Shown here piece after piece: positions 34,923 to 47,230 of a stretch of DNA of 64,000 nt. The translations under genes and the position numbers were made by a program. Below the pieces are notes generated by a model. That model made no database searches, was not told where the DNA came from, and worked only from the letters and a program-made list of their open reading frames with translations. The DNA is from Aphrophora alni (taxonomy: Eukaryota; Arthropoda; Insecta; Hemiptera; Aphrophoridae): assembly GCA_963513935.1 (NCBI GenBank), contig OY740774.1:27051949-27115948 (forward strand), read 5' to 3'. Each line of letters opens with the position of its first letter. Position 1 is the stretch's first letter.

Positions 34923-36729
34923 TCGGAGTTCAATTTTGATTATTAAAGGAAAATCTATATAATTATTAAAAGTTCAAAAGTGAAATTCAATTTAGTCCAA
35001 TTAGTTCTTCAATATTTAATTACTGGTTTGATATTACCTCAACAGCTTCTTTTACTTTATAATACTTCCTGAGTTATTCTTATTACTTCAGACTGACTTT
35101 ATTATGTATTTTTCTTTTTTGTACACTTTTCCTTTTTTTAAAATAGCAGGAATATTAAAACAGGTCTGGCTTCCATGAAACTATTTTATAACTAACCTTA
35201 ACCTATTACATTTTTTTTTTTTTAACCAATTGCGAGCTACAATGAAATATATACCTTCGATGGTCTTTTCTGTTATTTACTAGGCCTAGGCCGTGCACTA
35301 ATATACGATATGAATTTTTTTTTTCCTCAAAATTGTTTTGTAATGGTATAAATGTTATTACTTTATTTTATTTTTTTATTGTTTGTGGTCATAATTGTAA
35401 TTAAATTTATTCTTTAAACAGTTTTTAAGTCCTTCACATTCACTTTGATATTTTTATGTTCAATTTTCGTCACTGCCCGTACATACGCGATATCTATCTA
35501 CCGTTGCTAGTTGCTAGTTTGCACTTTGCAGTGTTTGCACTTATGATTCTTATGAAATGATTCCACTTGATTTAAACCTCAGAACTAACCTATATCACTT
35601 CATTTGACAATTTCTTATTTAAATCAACTAACACATATCATAAATTTAACCTAAACTAACATTAACTAACTAAACATGAAAGAACCTTTTTATTTTAATA
35701 TAAATAGTGAAATATTCCTATCTCAACATTTTAGGTTATAAACAAAGTTACTAGCCTATTTAATTGCTCTAGTATAAAAAAAATATAAGTTCATTTGAAT
35801 TATTAATATTTATTATAACATGCATCTTATGTTTCTTTATTTGAAAGTTTTGAGTCCTGAATCTAATTAAATTATTAGGCTATTATAATTTTTGAAAACT
35901 ATATCTAGGCTATAACATTTTATCAACATATTAACCTTTAAATTGTGTGGCCTATTCAGTTTGACTGTTACAATGTATGTATAAACGTTCTTGTTTAAGT
36001 TTTCACTTCTGTCGGCACTCCCGGAGTGCAGTTTTAGTTAAAATTTTAGTAATAGTTCAAGGTTTATTGAACCAATATATACTCTAGCCTTTAGCTTCAG
36101 AAGTAACTATCACTTCTATTGAGATGTTTACATCTTCCGGTGTGATATTGTATAAAGAACATTCTAAAATATATTTAAAGAGACTCTAAGTTTGTATTGT
36201 TTGATCTATAAACACATCATAAGCATTAATAGTATTTAAAGAAAATGGAGTTTTTTTTTAATTGTTGGTAAAATCGCTAAATGTAAACAATCCGTAAGTA
36301 GATCTTAATCAAATTTAGACAAAAATTTATAAGTTCACTAAATGAATGAAAACACATTTTTTCAAAAACACCATTTTGTGCAATACAAATACAAGACGAA
36401 ATTTCAATTACCAGATCATCCTCGAATAATTATCGCATGCACACAACTATACTGCGCTCAACTATGACTTTGTTGGACTTTTTTATATTAATAATTTTCA
36501 AAATTCAGAGCTGAATCACGCATATCAAACAGAGATCAAACAACACGTTTCACTATTCAAGATGAAATGATGTTATTGGACAATAGCATTCTAAAATTAA
36601 GAACTGAAGGCAACGAACGCTTTAAACCCGTTTTATATTGATGGATTCTTGTAAAGCGGGAACTGCAAAAAGAGAGCGGGAATCAAGGTTTTTCGTATAC
36701 TCTCATTCGTTATGAGATTGAGGATAAGG

Positions 36730-37234
36730 TAGTGTTGGGACTATCGAATACTTCTTAGTATTCGAATAGGAAATCAATTATTCGAATAAGTATTCATTTT
36801 TACAAACCAATTTTATTGTTTTACGTCCTTTAAAATATCAGTACTAGCAAAGGTAATACGAAAGTTTGAAGTGACTGAATTATATTAGTATTAATAGTAC
36901 TATGAAAGTGTTTGTCTTTTAAAATATAAACGAAATCATGACCGAGTAGTGTTCAAATATTCAAATAACCTAAAACTACTTGTGTGTGATATCAAATAGT
37001 AATCTAGCTAATAGTTAATAATGCAGTGGTAAAAAATATTAACTATTTAGATAAAGTATTTGTGAGTACCGCTATGAATAGAAATTGATTTCGTATGTGC
37101 ATAAGTTGTTGGAACGTAGCAGCTTGCCAGAGAAAATATTCATTAGAAAGTATTCAAATACTCTTCTTACTATTCGAATAAAAGTGAACAATACCAATAT
37201 ATGAATACTTTTGTATTCGAATAACCCATTACTA
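36730..37234. mobile_element. hAT-like MITE (candidate), copy 2
   Basis: Second-unit counterpart of 6168-6672 with the same length (505 bp). One substitution was noticed (T at 6628, A here). Confidence 0.6.
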
Positions 37235-37399
37235 AGGTTAGGTTAAATTTGGTTCCCATAGTAGGCTATAACATGATTTTAAAACATAAAAAATTCACTT
37301 TTACTAAGATATGCTTTGAAGATATGTTGAAACTCCATATTCAAGGATAAAATAAAGCAATAAGCTAAAGTTTCAAAATATTTTAATAATATAAATGAG

Positions 37400-37438
<39 letters not shown>

Positions 37439-39479
37439 GTGCCATTATAGTACATTTTAGCTGATATAAATGGGTAATTTCATAGAAAAGAAGAGAGCAT
37501 TTGCACATTACTTCCTTGTAATAAATCCTACTTATATTATTTACAAATATATATTTAAAAGTCAAATATTAGGCCTATACTAGACATTACTAACTAACAT
37601 GTTTGGACGGTTTTTGCAGTACATTTTTAAATTACACACTCAACAGCTCCATCACACTAAATTAGTAGTGTAATTTGCTGGATCTAGTTGTATCAACAAC
37701 TGCTGGATTTAGAAAACTACGCATTAGCCCTGTAGTTTTAATGAGTACCGTATGGTACGAGAATAAAACAAAATAATGTACTATACCAACAAATCATTTA
37801 AAGAACCGAACACGTGGGACGCTTGTTTTGTGTTTATGCAACTATTACTTTTAAAACACAGAGGATAAAGTTAATTAAAATGTTGATTTTGTATAAATTA
37901 TGTTACAAAATGTAAACTGTCAAAACCCCCTTCTCTCAAACAAACTTATTTTATATTCTCTCATTTGTAGTTTTGCATCAGTTACTATTTTCTCACTCGG
38001 TCGACACTATGCAGACAATCAATCTCAACTATCCCAGTTAGTCCATGAGACAAAATCATAATTTTTCCCATTTTGAAACAATCTGGAGTAAGGAAATGCT
38101 GATAATGATTATTTGTACTTTTATGTCTAAATAAAGAATTACATAAGAGCAAGAAAGTAGGTTTCTATTTTTTTAAATGTCTTCTTTCTAAATACAGTAA
38201 ATTAAAAAAATATATCTACTTGCTATCATTGATTTCCTGGAATTATTGTATGTGTAGGTCAAGAAAATACATGTGATAACAATGTCTAGGGAGTAGCTTT
38301 TGAAACAATTTTTTTTCACTAGGTGGGGGTGTTTATTATTAGGATATTAATTGGATATTTAATTAAAATGTGGACAGAGTGCAAATAGTTTATAACGACA
38401 TGTTCTTCACCCAGAGGAAGAATTTAAAAATTTTTTAGTTAAAGGAATGTAATGAAGTTATTTAATTTCGGTAGGGGTTGATTTGAGGGTTTTATAAACT
38501 ATTAATTATTTATAGATGAAATAAAATTAAAGGAATATTGATTTAGGAATTACGAGAAAATGTGGAAGCGACTAGGGTAAGAAAACCCATTAATTGTTGT
38601 GGTTTAAACTTTTGCTTATATGTAGATTAACAGTGAGCAATTTCAAAAAATTTGCAGTTTGTTTGTGGTACCATCTGACCATAACCATATATAAATGATA
38701 TTGAGTAATAAATACCTTTCTAGACAGAAGGCTATAAAATAAACAAATAATTACTGTAATATAGGTGAATGCCCCTGTAATAATTGGGTGTTAGAACTTA
38801 GTAAAGGTATTTGTGCTGAGCAATTATAAAACTAGTGAAAAAACTATAACAATAAAACTGTGGGTTCTAGACAACATACAACATGACACTAAATCAAATA
38901 ACGAGTAGTATGATGGAATGCATTAATTGCTAGTCATTTTTTTTTTTATATCATTAATCAAAACTCTTAATCTTAACAACTACATAATGATTGATTTAAC
39001 CTAATAAATAGACCTAGATAGGTAGATAGAATGACTTAGAGATGAAATGCTGAATCAATGTTGTATTGATGACAGTAGGGTTAAGGCTAACAGAGCCGAT
39101 GTTCCAATGGATGTTCATTAGTTTTTTTAAAGGAGTAAGATGAGGATGTTTGATGAGAGAAAAAGGAAAACTATAAATTAGTGATCATTTAATTTCCAGG
39201 CGCTCAGCTAAATCCAGGGAAGTGGCTGGGTGTTATGTTATTATAATAAAAAATTATCTGGGGAATAGAAACACAAAAATGAAAATAATAGTGTCTTGCC
39301 CAAAAGAAAAAGTTAACCCAATAAATACCAAACTGCTAGCAATATTAAAGCTCCAAATCTCGTTATGGTAAAAAACTATGGTAAAATGAGCTCGACTAGT
39401 CGGCTAATTCACAGTGGCAATTGAAAAGGTAAGTCCAAAGAGAAGCAGCACCCTGGTCTTACCGCAGCCCATGGAAGAG

Positions 39480-40082
39480 GCTTTGACCAGTGGCGGCTTA
39501 CTCATAAGGACTCTCGGACGCCCCCCCCCCCCAATGATAATATTATTTTAATAATGTAAATACCTATATGTATTTAATTCTTTGGAGATAAATGAATTAT
39601 GAATTGCCGCTATGGATTTCACCATCATTTGTAGCGGAAGTTTTACAATATAAAATATTTGACGAATGTATTCTGGAGTTCGGATGGTGGCCAGAGTGTC
39701 CCAGTTTCATTGCATTTAGTCATATGGGGCAAGCAGCAGACAGAGCTGAGGGTGCCGTGACGTCATTTACACAGCGTGTAATGGGCTTCTAGGGCAGAGT
39801 CCGAAGCTGCGCGCGCAGACATCAGTCAGTGCAGCCACCATAAATTAGATGTTCCGCATTACTAAAAACCTTGTTTTCAATGGGCAAAATAAGTTGGCGC
39901 AACTGTTCTAAATAGTGTCTCGCCACTCACAAGAGTTGTTTGTTTGTTTTTAAGTGTAACCCTTTGTGATTGTGAATGTTAAGTGAATGATAACATGTAT
40001 AAAATAAAACAGAGACTTACGTGTATAAAAAAAAACAGAGCCCTCCCATTGCCCTTAACCATCGGCCGCTACTGGCTTTGAC
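39480..40082. mobile_element. hAT-type MITE with 8-bp TSD, copy 2
   Basis: Counterpart of 8926-9527. The element is 39488-40074, one base longer through the poly-C run, with the same GCTTTGAC flanks. Confidence 0.85.
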
Positions 40083-40739
40083 CAGATGGAGGGTTTTTTG
40101 GTTATAAAAAATGAGAAACAACAGACAAACATGTATACTAATGAATGATGAAAACATATAAAGGAAAGAAAATAGAAACTAATATCAAAAAGTGTCAATG
40201 AGTCAGTGCATGATCGAGAAAATATCTTTGATACCAGACTGCAGTTTAAAAAACGTGTCAATTTTTTAAATCATTGACACAGGGTGTTACATTTTTTTTT
40301 TTTGTAGTGGGATCTGTTTCTTATCAAGATGAACCTGGGATCAGTTAACCAAATTATGGTTAATATTTCCCTTCTTTATATAAAATGTGGTTGGTAAATT
40401 TGGGTTACTATTAAACATTAATACAATCAAAGGAAATATAAAAATATCATAACATGTATATTATCTTGGTTGCTTTTTTATCACCATATAAAATTCCAAC
40501 CTTTAAACTAATTTTAATTTATAGGTATTGTACTAAAAATATTTTGGCTTACTTCTATAATTACCAAAAGGTTGTGAAAAAAAATATTTTAAGAGTCTAG
40601 GAGTATAATAACAAAATGTTTGTTCCTTTTACATTATTTTGTTTATCTCTGCTTGACCACTCTAATAACAGGTCATAACCATCAGCAGACATTTATTCTA
40701 CATATATTATAGAGTATAAATTGGTGATTTATTATTATT

Positions 40740-40743
<4 letters not shown>

Positions 40744-40811
<68 letters not shown>

Positions 40812-40820
40812 ATATATATA
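40744..40820. repeat. (TA)n microsatellite, copy 2
   Basis: Interrupted TA tract of 77 bp, counterpart of 10189-10250. Confidence 0.95.
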
Positions 40821-41325
40821 CTGTATATATAATTATATTTAGGTTTAAGTAAAAAAAAAAAAATTGTCGAGTAATGATAGGTAGATAGGTATCCTATAGC
40901 ATAGGCAACTGTGGGGAAAAGGTGCATAACAAAGGCATTACAAGCTTGAAAAGATACTACAGACAAAAATCAAGACGAAACATTTGAAACAGTTAAAAAA
41001 CTAAATTAAAATAAAAATGAATCATTTTAAAGTAAATTAAAATTAACTAAAACAAAGGGAGATTTCTTAGGATGAACATAGTAAATAAGATTTATTGCTT
41101 GTTTAAGCCTAATAAAAACATGTTAGAATAGATTAGGTTAGATAAGGTTAGTGAAAAGTAAGATAAAGAAGGTGAAAGAAAGTGTGAAGTGAAATATAGA
41201 TTAGAATTGTGATAATGAACAGTGAGTTAATACAAATTTTTAAACAATAATAGATCGTGATAATGTAAAATGTAAATTATTTCATGTTGTATGAAGACGT
41301 AAGAATGTAGGTTGTTAGAATTTAT

Positions 41326-41633
41326 GGTAATTCAGATTACTAACATATGCCTCAGAATCTTGTTGAAATCTTCTTTTTTTTTTAATCTCTGATCCCTAAA
41401 GGTAATATACCCAACAGAAACAAAATAAATGTAAACCTTTTTAAAAAATTAACAAAAGTGCCTTTTTACCTTTTATTTTGGGTAATTCTGAATTACCATG
41501 TGCCTCAGAATCTTGTTAAAATTATAATTTTTTTTTTAAATCTCTCAAGCTTAAAGGTAGCTAATATGCCCAACAGAAACAACTGTAAACATCTTTAATA
41601 AAATTAATGAAATTGCCTTTTTTCCTTATATTT
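41326..41633. repeat. Two-unit ~155-bp tandem repeat, copy 2
   Basis: Counterpart of 10756-11063. Confidence 0.8.
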
Positions 41634-42120
41634 TGTCATATCCCAACTGCCATCGCCTATATTCAGTAATTCACTGGATCTGTTACTCTATGCAGTACTT
41701 CAGTATTTTGTTATGAAAGATCGATTTGTGACATAATATGTTACGACGTTGTTTTTGTTATGGATGGAGATTAAGCACACAGTATAATCAATTCCAATTG
41801 TTCCTTAAAAAAAAAAAAGAAGATAATTATCGAGTTGTGAATTAAATTACAATCAAGATTTACGAAAATAATTTCAAATGCATTTATCTTTTAGCGCACA
41901 ACTAACTGTAAAGTTACGGCAACAAATTTAGAACCAAGATTGACCAAATCAGTTTCAAAAATGTAAATTTGTAAAAAAAGGCAAATGTTTACTTTAAGGT
42001 GGGATTACCCAAAGGAATGTTTGGGATTGGGTAAACTACAGAATCCATATAGCCTATGTAAATTTAAATAAAAAATATATTGGGTGTGCTTAAGACCACA
42101 CGTTAGAAGTGAAAACTTAA

Positions 42121-42680
42121 ATTTGTGCAATATTTTTTGCATTGATTTTAGTTTGACTATGTATTATGAGTTTGAGAAAGTTAGTGCTATATTTTTCGTA
42201 GATTTTTAGTTTTAATACGTATGGGCATGTGAAAAAGTTTGTGCAATATTTTTGAATTGATTTTAGTTTGACTATGTATATGAGTTTGAGAAAGTTAGTG
42301 CTATATTTTTCGTAGATTTTTAGTTTTAATATGTATGGGTATGTGAGAAGGTTTGTGCTATATTTTTTCATTTATACTAGTTTAACTATGTATGCGAATT
42401 TTGAGGAAGTTAGTGCAATATTATTCGTAGATTTTTGTTTTAATATGATTATTGTTTATATGGGTATGTGAGAAAGTTTGTGCAATATTTTTGCATTGAT
42501 TTTAGTTTGACTATGTATATGAGTTTGAGAAAGTTAGTGCAATATTTTTTGTGGATTTTTAGTTTTAATACGTATGGGTATGTGAGAAAGTTAGTGCAAT
42601 ATTTTTCGTAGATTTTTGTTTTAATATATGTGAGAAAGTTTGTGCAATATTTTTCGTAGATATATGAGTTTATATATACG
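42121..42680. repeat. Dimeric 57-bp minisatellite, copy 2
   Basis: Counterpart of 11551-12110. I saw no unit gained or lost, in contrast to the dinucleotide tracts. The 84-codon minus-strand frame is at 42117-42371. Confidence 0.85.
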
Positions 42681-42951
42681 CTGTGCGCGCGTATCCGTTG
42701 TCTATATATATTAAAGTTGCATTACGCTACTGTGCATGACACGATTACGGTAGTGTGCATGACGCGATTTCTATTGAAAAAGTATCCAACGCGCTTTTCA
42801 CTTCAAAAATTTACTTTATTATTTGAGATTGTGTTAACTACAGAATTCATACATGAAAAATTTTAATAATTTTAAAAATTATGTTAATAAACTTAAAAGT
42901 TTTCCTACTTATTTCAAAAGTGACCATTCTTCTTGTGCCACCATTTATATA

Positions 42952-43105
42952 TATAACAATACTAAAATTGTATGAATAAATCAAAAAATATAACAATAAT
43001 CTAGGCTATACCTAATAGACAAAAGGGGTATAACAATACTAAAATTGTATGAATAAATCAAAAAATATAACATTAATCTAAGCTATATTTAATAGACAAA
43101 AGGGG
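42952..43105. repeat. 77-bp tandem duplication, copy 2
   Basis: Counterpart of 12382-12535. Confidence 0.9.
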
Positions 43106-43750
43106 GGGGAACCACTGCCTATTCTCAATATGTTTATTTATTGTTCCAATTTATTTCGTAGAAATTAGTGTTACGTACAAATATCAGAACATATATAAGG
43201 CATGTAGATTTATTAATCTTTTCATTTTAGCAAGTTGACATTGATTTAAAATTGTCTTGAACAGTAGGCCTACATAGTTTATCAAAATGATAAATTACTG
43301 TATATAGAGATGTAAGCAATACATGTGACCAATATAACTTTATTTGCTCATCTGCAGATATTAGTAGGTCGATATTGAAACTTAAAATTGGACAACATCT
43401 AAATTACAAAATTGTTTGAACTACTAAACATAGGCTATATTTAACACATCATGTAGAATGAGGTGACATTAATATCTCTTATAATTTAGTATAGAAAGTT
43501 GGGTAATTATAGATTGTGTAGTGCTGTTGAATTTTATGACAAAAAAATCATGAAATTGGTTACTACCTACCTTAATTTTATAAAAGTAGATCATATTAAA
43601 TGTCGGAAGACACTTTTGAAATACCAACTCAATATTTCTGTCAAAAATAAGCAATTTACAAGTTTACATCCAATCTTTACATGCAATGAGCCTATGCATC
43701 TAGGTTCCTAAGTCAAGCATAGCTAACTAAATAGAATGTCCTTAGAAGTG

Positions 43751-43752
43751 TA

Positions 43753-43817
<65 letters not shown>
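43751..43817. repeat. (TA)n microsatellite, copy 2
   Basis: 67-bp counterpart of 13185-13243. Confidence 0.9.
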
Positions 43818-43821
<4 letters not shown>

Positions 43822-44174
43822 CCTAGCCAGATCTAATAAACAACAAAGGTCTGGGAAGGTAATTATATATTGTTACCTGCACAAACCATGGTTGTTTCAT
43901 TACTTTAATTTGTAACAATATTTTAATATTAGTGAGGCAGTTGTAATAATTTGCACATCATGTAAACCATAGCATAAGTCCTATAGGCCCTACTTAAGCC
44001 ACCTTTAAGTAAACAATTACTTTAAAAACATATGATTAATGACAAACAATGTAAATATTCTAATTTTTGACAGAAATAAATATTGAGTTTTGGTATACTT
44101 TAAACATGTCTTCCGAAAATAAATATGGGTATTGTTTACTTAAAAGTAGTTCCTAATTTTCAAGATTTAATATT

Positions 44175-44444
44175 TTTATCGTCTACTATATATCTTACTT
44201 ATCTTAAATAATGTTTTCCTTACAGAATGTTTACTTTTTTCCACTGAAAAATCACAATCTAAAAACTACCAAATCTGACGTACTTATAGGTTAAAACATA
44301 ATGGCAATGTTAATGGCTTATGGTTTGATGCATGTGCATTACAAAATGACTACACTAGATCCCTATTTATGTCACGACAGGTTTTTCCAGGACCTACATT
44401 AATCACCTGGCTAACCTTTCATAGGTTTATTGAAGTTAATAATT
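44175..44444. repeat. Diverged foldback relative, copy 2
   Basis: Counterpart of 13601-13870. Confidence 0.65.
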
Positions 44445-45181
44445 TGGAATTAGATTATTAATATGGAGGATTGACACCATCAAGATTGAAATATCTTTAC
44501 AGTAGTAACTTTAGTAAATTTTAAGGGGTTTGAAAGTAGGCTATATCATCGAATGTAACTCTAGGCTAGGTTATGATAAACATAACTTGGTAGGCATAAT
44601 TTTGAAAGATAGAGTATAGAAGAGAGGGAAAGAAATAATATAAAACTACAACAGCTAAGTAATTACTAAAATATCAATCAATACTAATAATAACTAATAA
44701 ATAGTTACAAATAAAATAGACAAGTAAATGAATACTAACTTGAAAAATAGGGTCATCCATTTATAAAAATTCATTTAATCCTATCCCTATCATTTAATTA
44801 AGATATAGATCTCAATCTCATCGCGTTAGACTTGGGCTAACCGCTTCAAACATGACTAAAAACATCAGTTTCAGTACTATCAGTATCGGCGAGTAGATAA
44901 ACCAGTTCCATATTCCAATTGTATGCTTTTCAACTTATATCTGAGGTCATTTTTAAGATAATATTATAATTACATTGACATGTTCATACAGCATACAGCT
45001 TAGAATCGATCATTTAAAATACCAAAGAATTACATTGGAATAGAAAAAAATGGGTTTAAAAAAACTACTTTACTTATAAAAAAATACTTTTAGATATGTG
45101 ATTGTCTCTAGAAAAACAAACATAAATAATGTAATAAATTTAAAATGACTTTTGTGACGATAATTTAATGGACACAAATGT

Positions 45182-45185
<4 letters not shown>

Positions 45186-45240
<55 letters not shown>
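45186..45240. repeat. (TA)n microsatellite, retroelement target, copy 2
   Basis: 55-bp counterpart of 14606-14650, left of the second errantivirus copy. Confidence 0.95.
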
Positions 45241-45242
<2 letters not shown>

Positions 45243-45541
45243 TTACGTGTCGGGCCGTAACGATTAGGTTTTTAAAAAAATGTTTTATTTCTTTAAACAA
45301 CCTTTATTTATTATAACAATTTTAATATTCACTTAAAATATATTACAATAAATGTTTTAACGTGTTATACAGTGAAACTATGATCTAGTGATACTTAATA
45401 GCACGGAGTCTGGTTTGGAACTAACTATCCTTTCTTACTTTACTATTAAAGAAAACTATGCTGACTCAACACTAAAGCTTCTAGGAGCTTGTAGAGACTT
45501 CCATGAATACCGCTGACTAAACAATATTTCTCAATGTAACT
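45241..45541 (-). repeat. 3' LTR, copy 2
   Basis: Counterpart of 14651-14951. Confidence 0.95.
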
Positions 45542-45552
45542 CCTCCATCCCT
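45542..45552 (-). promoter_or_regulatory. Polypurine tract, copy 2
   Basis: Counterpart of 14952-14962. Confidence 0.6.
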
Positions 45553-45629
45553 AAAGAGAACTTCGGGGGTAGGTTGAGACACCTGCACATTAGAAGGGTG
45601 TATAAGTTCGAGGCATTTTACTATAATAT

Positions 45630-47219
45630 CTATAGGCCGTGTGTGTATAACACCACTATGATTATCATGCTATACAAACCTATAGTCCAAATGTTTAAAT
45701 CTGAATTTATTTCTATGCTTTTATGTAATTTTGAAATTCGGTTTATAGTTATTTTTTCTAAATCCAATTTTTGTAATGTAATTGAGAAATCGGGTTGTTG
45801 GTTAGTTTCTAACTTTAGATCAGTGGCATCTAATATTTTGGGATGTCCAACTTTTGTATTACTGGAGTACATTAGTCTCTTATTATCATACATTACAATT
45901 TCATTATCACTTACATATACTAGATATACACCATATAAAGATATTTCATTAGTTTCACTATTACTAATTAATTTTAATGTTTCTCTCTTAGGAGCTACTA
46001 TTAGATATTGTCTTATTTCTGGTATAAAGTTTATCACATTATCCTCAATCACTAGGTCAACATATTGACAGTTTGTTGATGTCCCGAGATTTATTATAGA
46101 ACTTTCACATTCCAGGTCCTGATGTACAATTTGGGAAAATGAGCATATTTGATGTCCATTAATTCTATTACTACACACATCTTTTAATCCTAACATTACT
46201 TCCTGTGAATTTGTCTTATGAACTAGTACATGTCTTACACTAGGGATAATTGTTATAAATTTAGAGTTATATAGTGTAGGTACAGGGTTTAACTGATATA
46301 ATGTATAATTTACAGGTTCTACAATTGGTAAATTAATAAAATAGATTATTTCCTTAGAACTAATTTTGCAATTTACCTCCAAAATATTTTCCATTTCCCA
46401 AATATTGTCTACATTAAAGTCAATAGGTATTCTTCTTCCATAATACATTTTAATTTTGTTTATTTCTATTAAAAGTTCCTGTGAGGACACCACACTAGGA
46501 TGCAGTGTTCCTAACTTACAAAATGTTAAGGAATTCTCTATATCTTGCATTAAATGCAACATGATATTATAAATGACATTCAATTGATTCAATATATTTC
46601 TAAATTGCTCTATTTTTATCTGATCGTCAATCTGTTCTCTTACTGCTAACAATTTGTTTTGTAATTCATCAAAATTATAATTAATAATACCTATAGTTCT
46701 ATTGAATTCTTCAATAACATCAACATTAATGGAATATTGGGAGTCTAATTGTTGTAACATTATTTTCTGATTAAATTTTAAATCTTCCATTATTTTTTCG
46801 TACTTTTCCCCATCATATGAATCTAGGTTACCTGTAATAGACTTTACAAATGACCCTAACCCATTAATAAGTCCTCTTCTTACCCTAGTTTCTTTAAATA
46901 TAATAATCTCCAATTTCTCATTTAATACATCTCTAGTATGATTAATATACTTCATATAATTCATCATATCTCTTAATTTATTACCAGTGTCTGTGACTAA
47001 ATCTATTTTATTAAACATATCTGCAGTACAACCTTGACATCTATTTTGAAAATAAATTAACACATCATTATAATATTTTTCAACATTATTTATCTGATTT
47101 TTAAAGTTTTCCAATTCAAATTTATGGACAAAGGTGTGGTAGGAAGTTTTTAGTTTGGCAGGACCAAGTTCAATAGGGATTATTCCTATATTTTGTGTTA
47201 TGTTCTTCACCTCGTACAT
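45630..47219 (-). CDS. env: Errantivirus Env, F-type fusion glycoprotein (copy 2)
   Basis: Same 529-residue protein as 15040-16629. The acceptor-like AG lies at 47254-47255. The ORF follows the intact pol of this copy and overlaps no LTR. Its preserved reading frame in both units fits a recent duplication. Env in errantiviruses is related to baculovirus F proteins by descent; that is family knowledge and was not tested here. Confidence 0.9.
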   Translation of the reverse strand: MYEVKNITQNIGIIPIELGPAKLKTSYHTFVHKFELENFKNQINNVEKYYNDVLIYFQNRCQGCTADMFNKIDLVTDTGNKLRDMMNYMKYINHTRDVLNEKLEIIIFKETRVRRGLINGLGSFVKSITGNLDSYDGEKYEKIMEDLKFNQKIMLQQLDSQYSINVDVIEEFNRTIGIINYNFDELQNKLLAVREQIDDQIKIEQFRNILNQLNVIYNIMLHLMQDIENSLTFCKLGTLHPSVVSSQELLIEINKIKMYYGRRIPIDFNVDNIWEMENILEVNCKISSKEIIYFINLPIVEPVNYTLYQLNPVPTLYNSKFITIIPSVRHVLVHKTNSQEVMLGLKDVCSNRINGHQICSFSQIVHQDLECESSIINLGTSTNCQYVDLVIEDNVINFIPEIRQYLIVAPKRETLKLISNSETNEISLYGVYLVYVSDNEIVMYDNKRLMYSSNTKVGHPKILDATDLKLETNQQPDFSITLQKLDLEKITINRISKLHKSIEINSDLNIWTIGLYSMIIIVVLYTHGL

Positions 47220-47230
47220 CTCTGCTGTGC